NCBI GenBank assembly: GCA_029881805.1
Contig: JAOULW010000007.1
Location: forward strand, 1-64,000
From: Candidatus Bathyarchaeota archaeon
GTDB lineage: Archaea > Thermoproteota > Bathyarchaeia > Bathyarchaeales > Bathycorpusculaceae
DNA: 64,000 bases
Direction: 5' to 3'
In this document: positions 37,085-45,636 of the stretch, one piece after another
Layout: each line of letters opens with the position of its first letter
Numbering within the stretch: position 1 is the first letter of the stretch
Translations under genes and position numbers: made by a program
Notes under the pieces: generated by a model
The model's input: only the letters and a program-made list of their open reading frames with translations
Database searches by the model: none
What the model was told of the DNA's origin: nothing

Positions 37085-37168
37085 GAGTGATGTGCATAGC
37101 AGTTGTTGGCGGGTGAGTGGACCTCCACCCGTTCCGCCATAATAAACCCCGGCGTAGGAGGTGGAAAG
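37085..37168 (+). promoter_or_regulatory. Structured 5' leader of queT with anti-Shine-Dalgarno (candidate riboswitch)
   Basis: Upstream of queT the leader holds a hairpin with GGCGG (37108-37112) pairing with CCGCC (37134-37138). Inside the hairpin, ACCTCC (37121-37126) is perfectly complementary to the GGAGGT Shine-Dalgarno (37157-37162), and CCACC (37125-37129) to GGTGG. This would be an H-type pseudoknot hiding the ribosome-binding site. An A-rich linker ATAATAAAC lies between. In bacteria, queT-family genes are controlled by preQ1 riboswitches that work in this way. The pairing is seen directly; ligand binding is inferred. Confidence 0.5.
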
Positions 37169-37675
37169 TTGAAACTTGGCACGAGAGACATAGCATTAAC
37201 AGCGATTTTCGCAAGTTTGTATGCTGTTCTTGTTGTCACCTTGTCGAGTATTAGCTTTGAACTCGTCCAAATAAGAGTTGCAGACGCTCTAATTCCTTTG
37301 TCCATTGTGTTCGGGTGGCCAGTAGCGGCTGGTGTTACGATTGGTGGAGCCATAGCTAATGTTGTTAGTCCCATGCCAAGTATCATTACGGATGTTACGT
37401 TGGGCTCTCTAGCGAATCTTATCGCGAGCATTATAGCCTGGAAAATAGGTCTCTTGAAACTGAAGAACAAAATTCTGAGCGAGTTTCTTGGGTGCGTGAC
37501 CGCAACTGCTATTATAACCTTTATTGTTGGAACCTATTTGGCGATGTTGACTGAAATGGAACTATGGATCTGGTGGTTAGGCATAGGAGTTGGCTCAACA
37601 ATCAGCATCACCATTTTTGGATATGCTTTGGTTCAGGTAATGAAAAGATTGTCAAGTAAAACAAGTGTTACATGA
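37169..37675 (+). CDS. queT: QueT-family transporter (queuosine precursor uptake, ECF S-component)
   Basis: A protein of 168 residues from TTG 37169, 6 nt after GGAGGTG. Five to six hydrophobic segments are present: ALTAIFASLYAVLVVTLSS, VADALIPLSIVFGWPVAAG, ANVVSPMPSIITDVTLGSLA, then two more. This is the QueT pattern, a substrate-binding membrane subunit for preQ0/preQ1 or queuine. A longer frame back to 37103 would run through the leader hairpin and is unlikely. Its 3' end overlaps polB by 8 nt on the opposite strand. Confidence 0.85.
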   Translation: MKLGTRDIALTAIFASLYAVLVVTLSSISFELVQIRVADALIPLSIVFGWPVAAGVTIGGAIANVVSPMPSIITDVTLGSLANLIASIIAWKIGLLKLKNKILSEFLGCVTATAIITFIVGTYLAMLTEMELWIWWLGIGVGSTISITIFGYALVQVMKRLSSKTSVT

Positions 37676-40352
37676 ATCTTTCTAGTTTCGTTAACCCTAT
37701 TATTTCGTCAAAATCCAGGCCCAGTGCATCCAGTACTTGGTCAAATGTTGAATGCAGATGGGCTATGTACTTGTCAACGTCGATCTCGTTTTTTGTTGCC
37801 AGCTCAACTGGCTTTACATGTGGTTCTCTGATTACTTTGACAAAGCTTATCAGGTCGCCAGCTCTCACGTCTACTCGGTTTTCTTTTAGGATTCTTGCGG
37901 CCTTGACGTGTTGCGGTGTTGTTTTCGTATAACGTTCTGGTTCTTCACCTAAAACCACGTTAAATGCAAGATCGCTCAGGCTGTCCCATTCCCTTCTTTT
38001 CAGTCGCATGTAACAGCCTTGGACAATTTCAGAAATGTCTTTTTTGGCTTTTTCGAAATCTTCAGGAGTTTTAACTCTTGCCAAGCGTTCCTTCATTCTG
38101 TCGAAGGCTTTTTTGATGAATATTGGAATGTGTCGTTTCTTGCCTGTTAATCCCTTAACGTCGACGCTCCCATCCTCTAAGACTCCTAGATAATTCTTTT
38201 TTCGGGAGCTGAAAACAGCGTATCTGTAAACCTTGTCCACATCTAAACTCATTTTTAACTCTTTTTCAGTCCAGTGGGTCAATTCTTCAATTTGCTTTCT
38301 CGAAGGGTTCTTTAAAAAGAGGCTGTCCGTGTCTCCGTAAAGCACTTGGATTTCAATCTGTTCTGCTTTGTTAAGTATTTGCGTTATTGAGTGTCTGCCG
38401 ATGGCTGCTGTTGCCTCTGCCACAGGCGGGCAGTAAAGGTCGAAGCTGTCAGCGCCAAAGACTCCATAGCTGGCGTTTAAAATTACTTTGAGGGCTCCTT
38501 GAGTGATGTTGTACCAGCTTACAAATTCGGCTGGTAGCGTTTTGTCTTTTGATTTTGGCTTGTACCATTGCACTCTAAGGTCCCTAAGTGAACCGATTAG
38601 GAGGCTTTCTAAAGCTCGCTTTCTTGTGCAGACCCAGTGGGGTATGTCTGGGACGAGATTGTTGCGACATTCTGGGTGTAGGCACAGTATGGATTCGTAG
38701 CCGAGGTTCCAAACTTTCATTATTGATGGGTATAGGCTTGGGAAGTCCATTACTGCGACGTTGAAATGGACGCCTGGAACGGGTTCGACGACTATCGCAC
38801 CTTTATATTTTTTGCCTTTTATTATGGCTTTAGTCACTGTTTTGCCTTTTTTTGCGATTATGTCTTCTGCGTTTGGGATTAACATGTTTCTTTTGCGGTG
38901 TTCGCGGTGCATGAAGTTTCTTATCCATCGGGAGACGCCTTGTCGGCTTACGTCATCCATTGGCATGCTACTGATTCTAGCCAGAACTAGAATGAGCTTC
39001 ATGACCAATTCATGTTCGAAATTCGTTAGCTTAAAGGTGATTTCTGAATCTCTAAAGCAATATTTGGCAAGTTCTGTATAGGTTAATTCACCTATCCCTT
39101 TTTCTAACCTGATCTTTTCCATGTTGATTAACGCTGTGCCTACATCATCAAGCCTTACGTCTCGATAGCGGTTGTTGAAGGCATAGATTTGGATTGAACG
39201 GTTGAAGAAAAACTTGTACAAATCAATGTGTACGCCGTACTTCAGTAAACAGACGCGTTTGCCAACTTCTATTGGAATTTCATTTCTTCTAAAACCTAGG
39301 TTTTCTGCCCTGTGAGCTAAATAGCGCAGGTCGAAATCGTCGCCGTTGAAGGTTATGACGAATGGGTAGCTCCAAAGTACGTCAAAAACGGCTCGTATGA
39401 GATTTTCTTCGGTGTCAAATTTCTCGATAATTACGTCGGCAGGCAAATTCTCGTTTCCTTCGCGAGTATTTTGCCGTTTCAATAGTAAAACTCTTTTCTG
39501 TCCATCTGAGTCGTAGAGTGAGACGCAGACAACTTCGTACGTGGCTTCACGTGGGTCAGGCACTCTGGTGGCTATGGGCGTGCAAACTTCAATGTCCATG
39601 GCTACTCGGCGAAACTTTGGGGCCGGATACTCCAAAAGCCTAGCCCACTGTTCAATATGCTGAAGTTCTTCTGCTGTAGCGCCCTTGAAAATGCCCTTTA
39701 TCTGTTTAACCATCTCTTCGATTTCTTTCAAGTCTTTCGGGACTAGATCGCCGTTTTTGACTCCGTAAATCATCCCCGGCAAAAGATTCCTGTCATAAAT
39801 GTAGCATTGGTAATACTTGATTTTTGATTCCCAAACTTTAATCTCTTCTTGAGCAATTTGGACGTCAGAAACGTTTGGAAAATCCTCTGGAATGATGTCT
39901 CTTATGCAACCCCTTGGACGTCCTCCAATAGCCAACGGGTCTCTAGCAACGATTTTTGTTATGCTTACAATTCTATTCACTAGCGGATCAAACTTTTCCA
40001 CTATTTCGAAATGGTCAAAGCCTTGATGCTGAGTTAAGCGAGTTAGCTTCTCAAGTTCATACTGCGAAAGATTTGTTAGGCAGTATGGCTTGTGCCCCGT
40101 GTTATCATACCAGAAGTAGATTTTGCCCGAAACAGGCTCGTAGAGTTTGATCAGAGCTTTGCACTTCTGTCCGTCATAGGTGGCTGAAACAAAATACGAA
40201 GGTGGAAGATTTTCAGGCGCCAATGGCGGAAAAACACGTTTTTTGTCTTTTTCCCTCGTTGCAGCCTTTGTTAACGGTAAGGCCTCCGCTTTCATTTCCT
40301 TTTTGGGTTCACTTTGTGCGAGAGAGAAGTCTTCCAGATGTTTCTGCGCCAT
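37668..40352 (-). CDS. polB: DNA polymerase family B
   Basis: An 894-residue replicative polymerase. The 3'-5' exonuclease has DIEVCTP (Exo I), ITFNGDDFDL (Exo II) and YCFRDSEITF (Exo III). Polymerase motifs are MDFPSLYPSI (A), ILNASYGVFGA (B) and YGDTDSLFL (C). All catalytic Asp are intact. No intein is present. A TAATTAAAG box at about 40376-40385 lies 28 nt before the ATG, so the mRNA is probably leaderless. Another TATA-like element (40448-40459) lies further upstream. Confidence 0.96.
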   Translation of the reverse strand: MAQKHLEDFSLAQSEPKKEMKAEALPLTKAATREKDKKRVFPPLAPENLPPSYFVSATYDGQKCKALIKLYEPVSGKIYFWYDNTGHKPYCLTNLSQYELEKLTRLTQHQGFDHFEIVEKFDPLVNRIVSITKIVARDPLAIGGRPRGCIRDIIPEDFPNVSDVQIAQEEIKVWESKIKYYQCYIYDRNLLPGMIYGVKNGDLVPKDLKEIEEMVKQIKGIFKGATAEELQHIEQWARLLEYPAPKFRRVAMDIEVCTPIATRVPDPREATYEVVCVSLYDSDGQKRVLLLKRQNTREGNENLPADVIIEKFDTEENLIRAVFDVLWSYPFVITFNGDDFDLRYLAHRAENLGFRRNEIPIEVGKRVCLLKYGVHIDLYKFFFNRSIQIYAFNNRYRDVRLDDVGTALINMEKIRLEKGIGELTYTELAKYCFRDSEITFKLTNFEHELVMKLILVLARISSMPMDDVSRQGVSRWIRNFMHREHRKRNMLIPNAEDIIAKKGKTVTKAIIKGKKYKGAIVVEPVPGVHFNVAVMDFPSLYPSIMKVWNLGYESILCLHPECRNNLVPDIPHWVCTRKRALESLLIGSLRDLRVQWYKPKSKDKTLPAEFVSWYNITQGALKVILNASYGVFGADSFDLYCPPVAEATAAIGRHSITQILNKAEQIEIQVLYGDTDSLFLKNPSRKQIEELTHWTEKELKMSLDVDKVYRYAVFSSRKKNYLGVLEDGSVDVKGLTGKKRHIPIFIKKAFDRMKERLARVKTPEDFEKAKKDISEIVQGCYMRLKRREWDSLSDLAFNVVLGEEPERYTKTTPQHVKAARILKENRVDVRAGDLISFVKVIREPHVKPVELATKNEIDVDKYIAHLHSTFDQVLDALGLDFDEIIGLTKLERFM

Positions 40353-40447
40353 TTTCGTCCTTAACCTAATCGACTTTAATTAGGAAGGGTTAGATTAAAA
40401 TCTCTTACTAGAGTAGCATATTAATCTCTCCGGTGCCTTGAACCCCC

Positions 40448-40459
40448 TTTTATATATAG
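40448..40459 (-). promoter_or_regulatory. Strong TATA-like element upstream of polB
   Basis: On the minus strand it reads CTATATATAAAAG. It is 96 nt or more before the polB start, so it could be a distal polB promoter, or drive a short RNA across 40353-40425. The 213-bp gap between polB and thrS otherwise shows no open frame of note. Confidence 0.35.
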
Positions 40460-40565
40460 ATTGAGTTCACTGTTAGAATGTTTACAGGGGGCTTGGACGT
40501 GAATTTTGCTTGTTGTGTTTAGAAAAAAGGTGGAGAATGAGGTTACAGTTGACAGTGAACCCGTC

Positions 40566-41816
40566 TCATTGTTTGTTTTCTTCTTTGATTATCTTGACTA
40601 GCTCCAAAATTGTCAGCGAACCAGTTTTTCCAGCTCCATGTTCTCTAATTGCCAACTTTTTTGTTTCGGCTTCGCGTTTGCCGATTATTGCCATGTAAGG
40701 AATTTTCTGAAGCTCTGCCTGTCTTATTTTGTAGCCAACGGTTGATGGGTTGGCGTCAAGTGATGCCCTTACTCCACAAGCTTGCAGTTTTCTGTGCACC
40801 TTTCTAGCATATTCTCGACAATCATTGTTCACTGGCAAAACTGCTACTTGCGTTGGTGCGAGCCATGCCGGGAGGTTTCCTCTGTAATGTTCTATTAGTA
40901 TGGCGAAGAAACGTTCCACTGCTCCAAGCAAGGCGCGATGAATCATCACTACCTCGTGATCTTTGCTGTCTGCACCTACATAGGTTATGTTGAAGCGTCT
41001 GGGCAAATTGAAATCAAATTGTATAGTTGTGCACTGCCATTGTCTGCCAGAGGCGTCAACAATGTTTAAGTCAATTTTAGGTCCATAGAAAACAGCCTCG
41101 CCGAGCATTTCTTTGTATGGAATTTGCTTCTTTTTTAGCGCCTTCGCCAATGCGTTTTGGGCATGACTCCATTTTTGCTGCGAACCCATGTACTTGCTTG
41201 GTTGTTTCGGGTCTCTGGTTGAGAGGTATAGTTGATACTTTTTAAACCCGAATTTTTGCAGTATGTGTTTTGTTAAATCTAGCAGGTTGAGTATCTCTTG
41301 CTCGACTTGCTGAAGCGTGCAAAATATGTGCGCATCGTCTACTGTGAATCCTCTGACGCGCATTAGCCCGTGCAGCGTGCCTGAACGCTCGTAGCGATAT
41401 ACTGTGCCCCATTCCGCGTATCTTACTGGCAGTTCCTTGTAGCTTCTAGGATGAGCCTTGTAGATTTGAATGTGGAAGGGGCAGTTCATCGGTTTTACAA
41501 CGTGGTCTTCGCCGTCTTTGTTGAAAATGTACATGTTGTCTTTATAGTAATCTATGTGCCCTGAAGTCTGCCACAGTTCGCTTCTCGCGATGTGCGGCGT
41601 GCAAACCAGCTGATAACCGTTCTTCAAATGCTCTTGTTCCCAGAAATCCCTGATTAAATTACGAATCAACGTTCCCTTCGGATGCCAAAGAATCAAGCCA
41701 ACACCTACATCCTCGCTTATCGAGAATAAATCCAACTGCTGTCCTAGAAATCTGTGGTCTGAGTCTGAAAGCTCTCTTTTCTCCTTATTTTTGTTTTGTA
41801 AAAGATTTTGGTTCAC
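40566..41816 (-). CDS. thrS: Threonyl-tRNA synthetase, catalytic plus anticodon-binding domains only
   Basis: A 416-residue class II synthetase. Motif 2 is RYERSGTLHGLMRVRGFT, motif 3 is GAVERFFAILIEHYRG. Zinc ligands are MNCPFHIQIYK (Cys), HIFC or DHEVV. The C-terminal anticodon domain runs from about residue 315. The N-terminal TGS and editing domains of the usual 620-640-residue enzyme are absent, as in the catalytic ThrRS-1 of some Crenarchaeota, in which a separate protein edits mis-charged tRNA. A matching editing protein was not seen in the window. Confidence 0.93.
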   Translation of the reverse strand: MNQNLLQNKNKEKRELSDSDHRFLGQQLDLFSISEDVGVGLILWHPKGTLIRNLIRDFWEQEHLKNGYQLVCTPHIARSELWQTSGHIDYYKDNMYIFNKDGEDHVVKPMNCPFHIQIYKAHPRSYKELPVRYAEWGTVYRYERSGTLHGLMRVRGFTVDDAHIFCTLQQVEQEILNLLDLTKHILQKFGFKKYQLYLSTRDPKQPSKYMGSQQKWSHAQNALAKALKKKQIPYKEMLGEAVFYGPKIDLNIVDASGRQWQCTTIQFDFNLPRRFNITYVGADSKDHEVVMIHRALLGAVERFFAILIEHYRGNLPAWLAPTQVAVLPVNNDCREYARKVHRKLQACGVRASLDANPSTVGYKIRQAELQKIPYMAIIGKREAETKKLAIREHGAGKTGSLTILELVKIIKEENKQ

Positions 41817-42012
41817 AGGGTTTTTAGGGGATGCACTACTTTTTAGAACGTGTTTAGGGTCGTGTTTCTAAATACCCCATTTGAAACACCAAGCTCACTA
41901 GTAAGCACGTCATCCTATTTATTTCTTATTCCAGACAAGTTTCAGACAACAATAGCAAGAAAGTTTTTATTGTATCCTTGTTGAGTATGGTAAGTTCATG
42001 GTGAAATGATAA

Positions 42013-42480
42013 ATGTGGCCGCGTTTGATGCAAGCCATACTCTACTTAGGCGCGAATTTGGTCGCCCAAAGACCATGGTGGGACGCTATTCCTACGGGGC
42101 TTCGTTTAATCTTCTCTTTGGTGTTGTTCTTTGCGACTTTCTTGGTCTTGGCTGTTGTTCTATATCTTGCTGGATTAGTCGTTGTTGGCAAAAAACGCAC
42201 TCTTTTATCGGATGCATTTGTAATTTCTCTTTTCGGAACAGTTCTGTCAACACTGTTCTTCATGTTTATTCCATACAGTCTAATTGCACTACTTCTCTCT
42301 ATCTTTGTCTGGTTGCTCTTAATCAAGCGGCTCTATAAAACCAAATGGCTCAGTGCAATCGCAGTAGGAATTTTGGCAGTAATCATTTTCTTGGCTATCA
42401 CCATTCTATTAGCCCTGTTTCTCGACGTTTTAACCGAAATAATCGAACCTTTTTACCCACTTATTATATCAATGCCCTAG
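42013..42480 (+). CDS. Predicted membrane protein, unknown
   Basis: A 155-residue protein with four to five hydrophobic segments (about 30-52, 65-88, 90-102 and 115-140) and a preceding polar N-terminus. It is 12 nt before the next membrane protein gene. The family is not recognised; YIP1-like topology is only a guess. Confidence 0.55.
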   Translation: MWPRLMQAILYLGANLVAQRPWWDAIPTGLRLIFSLVLFFATFLVLAVVLYLAGLVVVGKKRTLLSDAFVISLFGTVLSTLFFMFIPYSLIALLLSIFVWLLLIKRLYKTKWLSAIAVGILAVIIFLAITILLALFLDVLTEIIEPFYPLIISMP

Positions 42481-42492
42481 GAGCCTCAGAAG

Positions 42493-43056
42493 TTGTTTGA
42501 TGAAAGAAAACGTACAATACTCTTAGGTTTTGCTTTTCTGCTCCTCCTGCTACTTTCTTCGTTTGAAAACACAATTTTCTTTCGCATGTCACTCGATGTT
42601 CTCCAAAATCTAAGAGAGAGCCTTCAAAATCAGCTGTTAGCGGTTGGAATACTTTTCATACACAACATCCTCGTAATCTCTCTCATCTTGATCGGCATGA
42701 GTTTCTACGTTAATTTGGTGGTTTTGGATTTCTTCAAGAGGGAGAAGTACGCACACATTGTTCTTGAACATCCAAGAACTTTCGCCTTGGTTTTCGCATT
42801 CGTGATAATCCTCCTAAGTATTCTGAGGGGAAGCACTCTCATTTATGGTGGAATAACTGTTGAAGCCTTACCGATAATTTTGTTGATAAGTGCGCCAGTG
42901 GGCATAGTTGAAGGGTACGGAATATACTTCATAATTAAGAAGACACTGAGCAGAACGATTTCCATGAGAGATTTAGTTTACATTTATGGCATATTCTTCA
43001 TCGCAGCCATAATGGAAGTAGGCTTCATAAACCTTCTAATTTATGTTTCAGCATAA
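42493..43056 (+). CDS. Predicted membrane protein, possibly SpoIIM-like
   Basis: A 187-residue protein with five hydrophobic segments (about 9-23, 49-77, 97-112, 125-143 and 162-184). The stretch GILFIHNILVISLILIGMSF resembles the conserved core of the stage II sporulation protein M family, an archaeal and bacterial membrane group of unclear role. It starts with TTG. It is the last host-like gene before the provirus. Confidence 0.5.
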   Translation: MFDERKRTILLGFAFLLLLLLSSFENTIFFRMSLDVLQNLRESLQNQLLAVGILFIHNILVISLILIGMSFYVNLVVLDFFKREKYAHIVLEHPRTFALVFAFVIILLSILRGSTLIYGGITVEALPIILLISAPVGIVEGYGIYFIIKKTLSRTISMRDLVYIYGIFFIAAIMEVGFINLLIYVSA

Positions 43057-43090
43057 TTTTATATTTGTTTAGTTTCTTCTAGGCTTCTGG

Positions 43091-44254
43091 GTGCGTTTGG
43101 TGAGGGGTGGGCGTAGGCGGTTGTCTTTTGGTGTGTGTAGGGTTGAGGTTGAGGGTTTTGTGGAGGATGCTTTTGTTGTTGATTTTTTGGGGAAGTTTCG
43201 TGGGAGGCCGCGTACTGTGCGTGAGTATGGGCGTGGTTTGTGCATGTTTTTTAAGTGGTTGCGTGTTGTCAAGGGGGTGGAGCTTAGTCCTGGGGAGTTT
43301 CTGAACGAGCATGTTCGTAGGCGTGGTAGCGACAGTGTTGAGGATAGGCGTTGGGCTTTGAAGCTTGTTTTGGAGTTTAGTCGTGATAATCCTGTTTTTG
43401 CTGGGGCTGCTGACGGGTACAAGTATGGCTTGTTCACTGTTGTTAGGAGTTTTTGTGCGTATCATGAGGCGGATTTGACGAGCAGCAAGGGTGTTTATGG
43501 AAGACGTCAGAAGCGCAAGTACAAGCCTAAGCAGTTCAGTGTCGAAGACGCCAGAAAAGTTTTGGGACACCTGAATCAGAGGGACCGGACGATCTGCCTG
43601 GTGATGCTGCAGAGCGGGCAGGGCGTAGGCGAGATCCTGAGGAAGTTCAATCACATACTGTCGTACGTGCAGGGCTGCATCAAAGCGGGAAATGAGCGGA
43701 TACGGATAGATTTTGACGAGCGCAAGGGCAACGGCTTAAACTACTTCACGTTCATAAGCCGAGACGCTGTCCAGGAGCTGAAGAAATGGTTTGCAATAAG
43801 GGAGAAGTGGCTCAAGGGCAAGAAAGACCCGGGCACAATATTCATAACGAACCGTGGAAAGCCATTGACCGTAGGCCTTTTTGAAGTACGCTTCTTCACA
43901 ATCGTCACGCGAGCCGGACTAAAGAAGGAGCCGTTTTCGCTCGTGCTGCACATGTTTCGTAAACTGTTTAAGACGGAGAGCAGGCCGCCGGAGCGCGGCA
44001 TAGACCAGGACTGCATAGAGTTCATGATGGGGCACTTGAGCGGAATCGAAAGCATAGGAGGCACGTACGACAAAACACCTGAGCTTTACGCTGGCGTTAT
44101 AGAAAGGGAATACGCCAAGCTGGAGCCTTACATTAACATTTACAGCGGAAAAAGTGCAGAAACCGAAGGCTTAGGCATAAGCGAACAAGACCTGACAAGC
44201 CTCAAACAGCTGCTACAGATGATGAAGGAAGGGAAAGTCAAAATAGAAGCCTAA
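43091..44254 (+). CDS. int: Tyrosine recombinase (integrase)
   Basis: A 387-residue integrase starting at GTG 43091. The N-terminal core-binding domain (about 20-120) is followed by the catalytic domain. Box II has HMFRKLF (His and Arg), MMGHLS (second His) and Tyr in GGTYDK, 11 residues after that His, as expected. The box I position that usually reads SGLRVSE reads SGQGVGE here, so the first catalytic Arg is not where expected. The first 400 bases are strongly G+T rich, and the rest is balanced. The final 57 bp recur at 45580-45636. Confidence 0.85.
   Translation: MRLVRGGRRRLSFGVCRVEVEGFVEDAFVVDFLGKFRGRPRTVREYGRGLCMFFKWLRVVKGVELSPGEFLNEHVRRRGSDSVEDRRWALKLVLEFSRDNPVFAGAADGYKYGLFTVVRSFCAYHEADLTSSKGVYGRRQKRKYKPKQFSVEDARKVLGHLNQRDRTICLVMLQSGQGVGEILRKFNHILSYVQGCIKAGNERIRIDFDERKGNGLNYFTFISRDAVQELKKWFAIREKWLKGKKDPGTIFITNRGKPLTVGLFEVRFFTIVTRAGLKKEPFSLVLHMFRKLFKTESRPPERGIDQDCIEFMMGHLSGIESIGGTYDKTPELYAGVIEREYAKLEPYINIYSGKSAETEGLGISEQDLTSLKQLLQMMKEGKVKIEA
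44198..44254 (+). repeat. Direct repeat copy 1 (integrase 3' end)
   Basis: The last 57 bp of int, encoding LKQLLQMMKEGKVKIEA and the stop. It matches 45580-45636 at all but 6 or 7 positions. The differences are synonymous except the last codon (Ala to Thr). The two copies flank the dockerin gene. Confidence 0.8.
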
Positions 44255-44412
44255 GCAGTTCGAAGCCTGAAGCGACTATGAGATAGAAGCGTCTGTTTCA
44301 ATTTTTCTTGCTTTTAACGTTTTGTATGCTGCGTTTTTCGGTGTAGAAAATTCTTTCATAAACTTAAAGAGCACAGTTGAAGGATAAGGTGTTATTGTAC
44401 ATAGAGGAGAAA

Positions 44413-44423
44413 GGGAGGTGATA
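44413..44423 (+). promoter_or_regulatory. Strong Shine-Dalgarno before the dockerin protein
   Basis: GGGAGGTGAT lies just before the ATG at 44430, spaced about 7 nt. A TATA-like TTCATAAACTTAAAG is near 44355-44369. Confidence 0.5.
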
Positions 44424-44429
44424 TAGATT

Positions 44430-45503
44430 ATGAAAGTAACTCCTTCTGGGTTATTGAACGTTGTCTTGACAACAATGCTTGTGGCTGCGTTGTTTTTGAC
44501 ATTTGCGAAAGGCCCAATTGAGCCTTATGATCCTTGGGCAGACCCAAACGATGATGGGTATATAGATGTAAAAGACTTACTCAATTTGGCTCTGCGTTAT
44601 GGATCATTTGGAGACCCAACAAAGCCAGTAGCATTAGGAAGTTACAATTGGAGTGCAGGCTCATACACTCTGGATATTCCAGGTGAAAGTGGCGGAAACC
44701 TATACATTATGACAGCTGGATACAGACAAGTAACGTTGGGCTTCAAATCTCCTAACTATCTGGATATTACAACAGGGTTCTTTCTAGGCCGTTATTATGC
44801 GTATGTGGACGAGTTCGCCATATCCAAACCAATAGTTTATCCAACGGAAAACACCATGTGGATAGAGCCTTCTGAAGTAGCTTTAAGTGCGATTTCTGGT
44901 CCCTTCGGCATCGTAACCGGCCAAAGATTCAATGTTACAGTTTGGATCAATCTCAATGTAGAATCTATCTGTTGGCAATTCTGGATGCTTTACGACAAGA
45001 GCATATTGACAACCACTGCCGCTGGCTACACTGGAACAGGCGGGACGAGGAGTGACTTCTTCGAAAAATCTGGAACAGCAAACCTGTTTCCGTTACAACC
45101 AAATCTGAACGAGGAATACAATGCCACCCACAACCGTACCAGTCACGGCGAAACATGGAACGAAATGATTCCAGGCAACCCATATGCGACCGGCTATGGA
45201 AGCCTGTCTTGGGTAGAATTTGAAGTAATTGCAGAACCGCCTCAGGGGCAAGAGATAACCACAATGATTGATATTTCCACTTGTTACAATCAACCAAGTC
45301 CCCGGACGTATGCCTTGGACCCTAACGGTTACGAGATTCCATTGAGTGAAGTGAAAGACTGTTTGTACACAATTGATTGGAGTCTTTTGGAATATGACGT
45401 GGCGAAAACATATACAATTACCGGACCAGCATTCACCATCAGATTCTACAATCCAAACCTCATCAACGCAACATTGGTAATAGATTATTACATGACAACG
45501 TGA
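44430..45503 (+). CDS. Secreted protein with dockerin-like calcium motif and cohesin-like domain
   Basis: A 357-residue protein. The N-terminus (residues 1-27) is a signal peptide or anchor. Residues 37-56 hold one dockerin/EF-hand-like loop, DPNDDGYIDVKDLLNLALRYG. After a beta-rich part, FGIVTGQRFNVTVWINL starts a domain that resembles cohesin/DUF-type beta sandwiches of secreted archaeal proteins. It stands alone between two copies of the integrase tail, and a T-run at 45526-45534 follows. Its role is not known; a surface or adhesion function is possible. Confidence 0.6.
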   Translation: MKVTPSGLLNVVLTTMLVAALFLTFAKGPIEPYDPWADPNDDGYIDVKDLLNLALRYGSFGDPTKPVALGSYNWSAGSYTLDIPGESGGNLYIMTAGYRQVTLGFKSPNYLDITTGFFLGRYYAYVDEFAISKPIVYPTENTMWIEPSEVALSAISGPFGIVTGQRFNVTVWINLNVESICWQFWMLYDKSILTTTAAGYTGTGGTRSDFFEKSGTANLFPLQPNLNEEYNATHNRTSHGETWNEMIPGNPYATGYGSLSWVEFEVIAEPPQGQEITTMIDISTCYNQPSPRTYALDPNGYEIPLSEVKDCLYTIDWSLLEYDVAKTYTITGPAFTIRFYNPNLINATLVIDYYMTT

Positions 45504-45525
45504 CCCTCATTTCTACTCAATCCTC

Positions 45526-45534
45526 TTTTTTTTT
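45526..45534 (+). terminator. Oligo-T terminator of the dockerin gene
   Basis: Nine consecutive T about 22 nt after the stop codon. Oligo-T stretches act as archaeal intrinsic terminators. Confidence 0.45.
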
Positions 45535-45579
45535 CAGTCGAGTTTCTTAGAGTATTATCCACAAAGGCTTTTCGCTGTT

Positions 45580-45636
45580 AGCCTCAAACAATTACTGCAG
45601 ATGATGAAGGAAGGAAAAGTCAAAATAGAAACCTAG
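45580..45636 (+). repeat. Direct repeat copy 2 (diverged integrase tail)
   Basis: A second copy of the integrase 3' end with its own stop (45634-45636). Only synonymous changes apart from the final codon, so it descends from another functional integrase rather than from a recent duplication. Upstream of 45580 the similarity stops. Confidence 0.75.

Noticed and set aside
43079-43654. Minus-strand open frame of 191 codons under int
   Set aside because: It is a shadow of the G+T-rich first part of int. It has no ribosome-binding site and its product is low complexity.
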